Shown here: piece by piece, positions 59,044-64,000 of the stretch
Numbering within the stretch: position 1 is the stretch's first letter
Layout: each line of letters starts with the position of its first letter
Assembly: GCA_913778205.1 (NCBI GenBank)
Contig: CAJYUW010000024.1
Location: 1-64,000, forward strand
Reading direction: 5' to 3'
DNA: 64,000 bases
Source: an uncultured Curtobacterium sp.
Lineage (GTDB): Bacteria > Actinomycetota > Actinomycetes > Actinomycetales > Microbacteriaceae
Made by a program: the position numbers and the translations under genes
Notes under the pieces: model-generated
Database searches by the model: none
Seen by the model: only the letters and a program-made list of their open reading frames with translations
What the model was told of the DNA's origin: nothing

Positions 59044-60054
59044 ATGGGAACCGTTCGCCGCTCACTGCTCGCCACCGTCGGCGTGCTCGCGGCGCTCGTC
59101 ATCCTGGCCGCGTGCGGACCGGATCCGACCGGCGACCAGAACGCCACCGTGACGACCGACCCGGTGATCTACCCGCTGTCGCTCCGGTACCACGGCGTCG
59201 ACGTCGTCGCGGACGTGCCGTACGGCGCCGACCCGCTGCAGCGCCTCGACGTCTGCCTGCCACCCGACAGCGAGCCGGACGCGACCGCCACGCCAGGGGC
59301 CTCGGCGGCGGCGACCCCGGCGGCCGCGGAAGGCGGTGCCCGGACGGCCGGTACCCGCCCCGCGGTGATGATGATCCACGGCGGGAGCTGGTCGCACGGG
59401 GACAAGGCCACGGCCGCCTACCGGTCGGTGTGCCAGTACCTCGCGTCGGAGGGGTTCGTCACCTTCACCGTCGACTACCGGCTCGCCCCGACGGACCCCT
59501 TCCCCGCGGGCTACGACGACGTCCGGCGTGCACTCGACTGGGTGTTCCGGACGAGCACGCTCACGACCTACGACGTCGACCGTGACCGCGTCGGGCTGTT
59601 CGGCGGGAGCGCCGGTGGCAACCTCGCAGCCTTGCTCGCCGTCACCGACCACGACTCTCCCGCGTACGCCGACGGCGACCGGGTCCGCGCCGTCGTGGAC
59701 CTCAGCGGCCCGACGAACCTGACGAGCCGCTCGACCGAGGCAGACGGGGTGTCGGCGTCGTTCCAGCGGAAGCAGCTGCTCTACCTCGGGTGCCGGACGT
59801 ACACGCGGTGCCCGGCAGCAGAACAGGCGTCGCCGGAGTACCAGGTCACCGCGGACACCCCGCCCTTCTTCATCGGGCACTCCACGGACGAGTTCATCCC
59901 GCTGTGGGAGTCGCAGGAGTTCGTGTCGACGCTGCGGTCCCACGACGTCCCGGTGACGTTCGTGCAGGTGCAGGGCACGGCCCACTCGATCGCACAGCTC
60001 GACGAGGCGATGAGCAAGCGCGTGGTCGCGTTCCTGCGCGCGCGGCTCGGCTGA
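59044..60054 (+). CDS. Lipoprotein esterase, alpha/beta hydrolase
   Basis: 336 residues. A lipoprotein signal ends in LAAC with Cys24 as the lipidated residue, so the enzyme is tethered outside the membrane. A Thr/Ala/Pro-rich linker (~80-105) precedes the catalytic domain: HGGSW oxyanion motif (~109), nucleophile GGSAGGN (~187) and a late histidine in GTAHSIAQL. The layout matches the BD-FAE/HSL-like carboxylesterase group. ATG 59044 is seven bases after TAGCGT. The natural ester is unknown. A dispersed palindrome at 60076 follows the gene. Confidence 0.85.
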   Translation: MGTVRRSLLATVGVLAALVILAACGPDPTGDQNATVTTDPVIYPLSLRYHGVDVVADVPYGADPLQRLDVCLPPDSEPDATATPGASAAATPAAAEGGARTAGTRPAVMMIHGGSWSHGDKATAAYRSVCQYLASEGFVTFTVDYRLAPTDPFPAGYDDVRRALDWVFRTSTLTTYDVDRDRVGLFGGSAGGNLAALLAVTDHDSPAYADGDRVRAVVDLSGPTNLTSRSTEADGVSASFQRKQLLYLGCRTYTRCPAAEQASPEYQVTADTPPFFIGHSTDEFIPLWESQEFVSTLRSHDVPVTFVQVQGTAHSIAQLDEAMSKRVVAFLRARLG

Positions 60055-60075
60055 CGCGTCGGTCCGGAGCGGAAC

Positions 60076-60123
60076 GGCGGACGGGAGGCACGGGGCGGGC
60101 GCGCACCGTGCCTCCCGTCCGCC
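60076..60123. terminator. Dispersed palindromic repeat, copy E
   Basis: GGCGGACGGGAGGCACGG (60076-60093) pairs perfectly with its complement at 60106-60123 across 12 bases, 21 bp after the esterase stop; a likely terminator. Confidence 0.8.
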
Positions 60124-60264
60124 TCCGGGCCGCGTCTGCGACCGCCGGCCGGCCGGGGGCCCGCGCCGACGGGCACGACGCCGCGTCCGTGCCGTACCCC
60201 CCTGCCCGGGTGGCACCCGGAGTCGGGACTGCTGCTCGGCACCGGGGCGGCGCAGACTTCCCGG

Positions 60265-60507
60265 GTGACCGACACGACGACGCGCCCCGCGACCGCTCCG
60301 ACCACCTGGCAGTACGCCTCCGCCCTGCGGTCGGTGGTCGAGCTGCTCCTCGGGCTCTCGTTCTGCGCGACGGTCGCGTTCGGCGGCTACGCGGCGGCGA
60401 CCGGGCACGTGCAGGTGCTCGCCCAGGTCGCGGCGATCGTCTTCGTCACGACGCTCGTGGTCGTCCTCGTCAACTGGTTCCGCGCCGTGGAGGCCTCCGG
60501 GCGCTGA
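60265..60507 (+). CDS. Small two-helix membrane protein
   Basis: 80 residues: a polar start (TDTTTRPATAPTTWQ), two helices (VVELLLGLSFCATVAFGGYA and VLAQVAAIVFVTTLVVVLVNW) and a short tail. No family name known. GTG 60265 is six bases after CAGACT, a leaderless start. It is convergent with the RND gene, which ends at 60569, so its role is not suggested by its neighbours. Confidence 0.65.
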   Translation: MTDTTTRPATAPTTWQYASALRSVVELLLGLSFCATVAFGGYAAATGHVQVLAQVAAIVFVTTLVVVLVNWFRAVEASGR

Positions 60508-60568
60508 CGGACGCTGCCGACGCCGGGCCCCGCACGGGACCGTGTCCGCGCGGGACGGCGTCCCGCGG

Positions 60569-63500
60569 TCAGTCCGCCGACGCCGTCTTCCTCCCGCGGA
60601 CGGCACGCCGCTCCTCGCGCCGCTGCTGCCTGGCCTGCTTGCGCGTGGTGCCCGCCGCGATGCGGTCCGCACGACGCTCCCGAGCGCGCTCGACCACGAA
60701 GTAGAGCGCCGGCAGCACCACGAGCGTCAGCAGCGTCGACGACACCAGGCCGCCGATCACGACGAGCGCGAGCGGCTGCGAGATGAACCCCGACTTGCCG
60801 GTGAGCCCGAGCGCCATCGGGACGAGCGCGAAGATGGTCGCGAGGGCGGTCATCAGGATCGGCCGGAGTCGTCGCGTCGCACCCTCGACCAGGGCCTCGG
60901 CGACGCGGAGCCCTCGCCTGCGGTACTGGTTCACGAGGTCGACGAGCACGATCGCGTTCGTCACGACGATGCCGACGAGCATGAGCAGGCCGATGATCGA
61001 CGCGACGCCGAGCGGGATGCCCGAGACGATCTGCAGGAGCAGCGCACCGGTCGCCGCGAACGGCACCGACATGAGCAGCAGGATCGGCTGCAGCAGGCTC
61101 CGGAACGTCGCGACCATGATGACGTAGACGATGAGGATCGCGACGAGGATCGCGAGGAAGAGCTGGCTGAACGCCGACGACTGGCTCGACGCCACACCGC
61201 CGATGGACGCCGATGCCCCCTTCGGCAGGTCGAGCGCGTTCACCGCCGCGGTCACGTTCTGCACCGCCGCGCCGAGGTTCGACGCGTCCGGGGTCACGGT
61301 GATCGTCGCGGTGCGGACCGCGTTCGACGTGGTGATCGTCGTCGGTCCCTCCGATCGCTCGATCGTGGCGAGGTCGGACAGCTTCGCCTCGCCGGTCGAG
61401 GTCGGGATCGACAGGTCCTGCAATGCGCTGATGGTCTTCGGCGGGTTCGGGTCGGCGATGTACACGTCGAGGGTGGCGTCGTCGATCTCGACGCTCCCGG
61501 TGTCGCGCGGGGACACGGCGGCGGCGACGAGCCCGCCGACCTGTTGCTCGGTCAGACCGCGCTCGGCGGCCGCCTGCCGGTCGACCTTGACCGCGAGGTA
61601 GGGCTCGGCAGCGGACAGGTTGCTCGTCGCCTCGGTCGTGCCGTCGACGCCGCGCATCTCGCGCAGCACGGTGGCGGCAGCGGTCCGGAGCTCTGCCTGC
61701 GTCGGCGCCGTGACGTCGACCTCGATGTCGCTCGAGCCGCCGAAGCCGCCGCCGGCGGAGGACAGCGAGACCTCGCCGACGCCGTCGATCCGCTCGATGC
61801 GGTCGCGCGCGGTGGACTGGATCGTCGGCTGGTCGGCCGCGGAGTCCGTGGTGACGTTGTACTGCACCGACGCCGATGCCCCGCCGCCGAACGCCGCCTG
61901 GATCGACTGTCCGCTCGACCCGATGGTGGTCTGCACGGTCTCGACCCCACGCACCGCGCGAAGGACCTTCTCGACCTTCGCCGCGGCGTCCGCCTGGTCG
62001 TCGAGGCTCGTGCCGGGCTTCAGGTCCTGCGTCACGGTGAAGGTGTTCTGGCCGGAGTCGCCGAGGTAGTTGGTCTTGACGAACGGCACGGCGAACCCGG
62101 TGCCCACGAGCACGAGGAACGCGAGGCCGAGGACGATCCAGGGCCGGCGCATGGTCCAGCCGATGACCGGGCGGTAGCCCCGCTGCAGTCGGTCGCGGCG
62201 GCCGGCGTCGTGCAGGTCGGCTGCGGAGGCGAGGGCGCCCGTCGCAGCCGAAGCGCCGACGGGCTGCACGCCAGCGGGCTGCACGCCAGCGGGCTGCACG
62301 CCGGCGGGCTGGGCGCCTGCGGGCTGTGCCTCGACGGGGTGCCCCGCGGCGTCGACGACCGGCGCGGCCGCGACCTCGTCGCCCTCGGCAGCCAGGTCGG
62401 CGGCGGCCTCGGCGTGCCGGTGCGCCTTCGGCGGCCGCAGGAACCAGTACGCGAGCACCGGGACGATCGTCAGGGACACCAGCAGCGACGCCACGAGCGC
62501 CATCGTCACGGTGAGCGCGAACGGCCGGAACAGCTCGCCGACGAGCTCCGCGACGAACGCCACGGGCAGGAACACCGCGACGGTCGTGAGCGTGGACGCG
62601 GTGACGGCGCCCGCGACCTCGCGGACGGCGTCGAGCACCGCCCGGGACCGGTCGACCCCGGGTTGCATGTGCCGCTTGATGTTCTCGATGACGACGATCG
62701 AGTCGTCGACCACGCGGCCGATCGCGATCGTCAGCGCCGCGAGGGTGATGATGTTCAGCGTGTACCCGGCGGCGCGCATGCCGATCGCCGCGAGGAGCAC
62801 CGACGTCGGGATCGAGATCGCGGTGACGAGGGTGGACCGCACCGACAGCAGGAACACCAGGATCACGAGGACCGCGAACCCGAGCCCGAGCAGGCCCTCC
62901 TCGGCCAGGGAGTCGATCGACTGCTGGATGTAGGGCGCCTGGTCGAACACCACCGTGAACTTCGGGCCGCCGGCGACCTTGGACTCGATGCCCGGCAGCG
63001 CCTGCTTGACCGTCTCGGAGACGTCGACGGTGTTCGCCTCCTGTGTCTTCGTGATCGCGATCGTCAGCGCGGTCTTGCCGTCGACGCGGCTGATCGACGT
63101 GCGCGGGGACTCCTCGATCGCGACCTTCGCGACGTCGCCGAGCTTCGTGGGCGTGGTGCTGGTCGTCGACGTGCCGGTCGCACCGGTGGTCGCACCGGAG
63201 GCGCTGCTCCCGCCCGCCGCTCCGGTCCCGGCCGTCGTGCTGTTCTCACCGGACGTTCCGGCCGCAGCCGACCCGCCGGTCGCGGACTGCCCGGTCGCGG
63301 ACTGCCCCGTCGCGGACTGCCCGGTCGCGGACTGCCCGGTGGTGGCTTGGCCGCTCGTCGACCCGCCGGTACCGGCGCTCGACCCGCTCGAGCTGCCACC
63401 GGACCCGGACGAGCTCCCGCTCGAGGACGCCGTCAGCGGCAGCGCCTCGATGTCCTTGAGCGATGCGATCCGCTCGCCCGTCTGCACCGAGAGCGTCGTG

Positions 63501-64000
63501 CCGTCCTGGGTGATCGTGCCGCCGGGAAGGAGCGTGCCGTTGTCGCCGAGGGCGTCGGAGATCGACTGCGAGGTGAGGCCCTTCGCGGCGAGCTCGTCCT
63601 CGTCCGGGGTGATCACGACGCGGCGTCCGGGGTTGCCGAAGACATCGGCCTGGCGGACGCCGTCGAGCTTCTCGAGGTCCGGGACGGCGGACGCGTTCAG
63701 CCGGTCGACGAGCTGCTCCTGGTTCCCACCCGCGGTGACGGCGAGCTGGAGCACGGGCAGGTCGTCGAACGACCCGGTGACGATCTGCGTCTGCACGGTG
63801 TCCGGCAGGGACAGGGCGTTGACGGCTGTCTGGATCTTGTCCTCGGCGCTGGCGAGGTTCGAGCCGTACTGGAACGAGGCCGAGACGACGCTCTGCCCGG
63901 TCGACGACGTCGCACTGGTCGACTCGAGGTTCGGCACCACCTGGATCGCCTGCTCGATCTTCGTCGAGACGTCGTTCGACACGACCTCGGGCGTCGCGCC
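60569..64000 (-). CDS. RND-family efflux permease, 5' end beyond window
   Basis: At least 1,140 residues of a resistance-nodulation-division transporter of the AcrB/YerP group; the frame stays open to 64000, so the first residues are not here. Two porter domains, each followed by membrane bundles, are visible: GRVVDDSIVVIENI, the intramembrane acidic pair, and later LLMLVGIVVTNAIVLVDLVNQ. An insertion of ~100 residues rich in Ser/Gly/Thr lies in the first porter domain (15-bp repeats at 63276-63350), and a second hydrophilic insertion with repeated QPAGV sits in the central cytoplasmic loop (62261-62320). The C-terminus is Arg-rich. Neither an adaptor nor a regulator is visible, but these could lie outside the window. 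Confidence 0.88.
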   Translation of the reverse strand, partial: GATPEVVSNDVSTKIEQAIQVVPNLESTSATSSTGQSVVSASFQYGSNLASAEDKIQTAVNALSLPDTVQTQIVTGSFDDLPVLQLAVTAGGNQEQLVDRLNASAVPDLEKLDGVRQADVFGNPGRRVVITPDEDELAAKGLTSQSISDALGDNGTLLPGGTITQDGTTLSVQTGERIASLKDIEALPLTASSSGSSSGSGGSSSGSSAGTGGSTSGQATTGQSATGQSATGQSATGQSATGGSAAAGTSGENSTTAGTGAAGGSSASGATTGATGTSTTSTTPTKLGDVAKVAIEESPRTSISRVDGKTALTIAITKTQEANTVDVSETVKQALPGIESKVAGGPKFTVVFDQAPYIQQSIDSLAEEGLLGLGFAVLVILVFLLSVRSTLVTAISIPTSVLLAAIGMRAAGYTLNIITLAALTIAIGRVVDDSIVVIENIKRHMQPGVDRSRAVLDAVREVAGAVTASTLTTVAVFLPVAFVAELVGELFRPFALTVTMALVASLLVSLTIVPVLAYWFLRPPKAHRHAEAAADLAAEGDEVAAAPVVDAAGHPVEAQPAGAQPAGVQPAGVQPAGVQPVGASAATGALASAADLHDAGRRDRLQRGYRPVIGWTMRRPWIVLGLAFLVLVGTGFAVPFVKTNYLGDSGQNTFTVTQDLKPGTSLDDQADAAAKVEKVLRAVRGVETVQTTIGSSGQSIQAAFGGGASASVQYNVTTDSAADQPTIQSTARDRIERIDGVGEVSLSSAGGGFGGSSDIEVDVTAPTQAELRTAAATVLREMRGVDGTTEATSNLSAAEPYLAVKVDRQAAAERGLTEQQVGGLVAAAVSPRDTGSVEIDDATLDVYIADPNPPKTISALQDLSIPTSTGEAKLSDLATIERSEGPTTITTSNAVRTATITVTPDASNLGAAVQNVTAAVNALDLPKGASASIGGVASSQSSAFSQLFLAILVAILIVYVIMVATFRSLLQPILLLMSVPFAATGALLLQIVSGIPLGVASIIGLLMLVGIVVTNAIVLVDLVNQYRRRGLRVAEALVEGATRRLRPILMTALATIFALVPMALGLTGKSGFISQPLALVVIGGLVSSTLLTLVVLPALYFVVERARERRADRIAAGTTRKQARQQRREERRAVRGRKTASAD
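62261..62320 (-). repeat. 4 x 15-bp in-frame repeat (QPAGV)
   Basis: Units GGGCTGCACGCCAGC at 62261, 62276, 62291 and 62306 encode QPAGV copies in the central loop of the RND permease. Confidence 0.8.
63276..63350 (-). repeat. 5 x 15-bp in-frame repeat (QSATG)
   Basis: Units CCGGTCGCGGACTGC at 63276, 63291, 63306 and 63321 and a diverged fifth encode QSATG copies in the Ser/Gly insertion of the RND porter domain. Confidence 0.8.

Overview
The window is 64 kb of a very GC-rich chromosome. Its features fit an actinobacterium of the family Microbacteriaceae, and the overall gene set suggests Curtobacterium or a close relative; this is inferred from gene content and base composition, without any database search. 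Supporting signs are tRNA genes without an encoded CCA, a class E sortase, a mycothiol-type DinB protein, PPK2, and many start codons that lie only 6-8 bases after a TANNNT- or GGAT-like -10 box with no Shine-Dalgarno sequence (leaderless mRNAs).

Layout. 1-3026: sugar-type MFS transporter, a possible small leader ORF with a hairpin, a GntR regulator, and about 480 bp of apparently empty DNA. 3027-7443: an accessory island of lower GC between tRNA-Ser(GCT) and tRNA-Gln(TTG). It holds an ImmA/IrrE-like metallopeptidase overlapping a frameshifted membrane protein, a small membrane protein, a secreted protein cut by a complete IS3-family element (24/26-bp inverted repeats, CCCAAAA slippery site), and a 5'-truncated transposase remnant; no integrase is present. 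7601-14337: MarR, a secreted protein, an Uup-type ABC-F ATPase, a PLDc_N membrane protein, and a molybdenum-cofactor operon moeA-moaC-mogA-moaE. 14444-18655: a tightly coupled operon of nucleoside phosphorylase, SDR epimerase, two glycosyltransferase-like enzymes and a methyltransferase. This is the best candidate for an undescribed pathway. 18717-29799: a repeat-containing small protein behind a palindromic operator, phosphoglucomutase, a DHA2 drug exporter, a DNA methyltransferase with a DPPS motif, GNAT, TetR and AAA+ genes.

29822-47114: lipoate ligase, lipases, phosphate transporter, acetamidase, SDR, a MarR/MFS pair, an alpha-E protein, a MarR regulator, an M23 peptidase, a PlsC acyltransferase, RecQ, a CPBP protease and an EamA transporter. 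47208-64000: class E sortase with a small membrane partner, SbcCD, a SipW-like signal peptidase beside a TasA/camelysin-like protein, MarR/DinB, a DEAD-box helicase with arginine/aspartate repeats, PPK2, an esterase lipoprotein and the 3' part of an RND exporter that runs off the window.

Two repeat phenomena cross the whole window. One is a dispersed palindrome (arms close to CGGACGGGAGGCNCG) found as full hairpins after genes, including 60-bp and 48-bp palindromes without a spacer, and as half-copies inside hydrophilic linkers of proteins. The other is a set of short GC-rich tandem arrays that start at, or contain, a stop codon, as though the 3' ends of genes had been copied repeatedly. Both could matter to the SbcCD nuclease encoded here.
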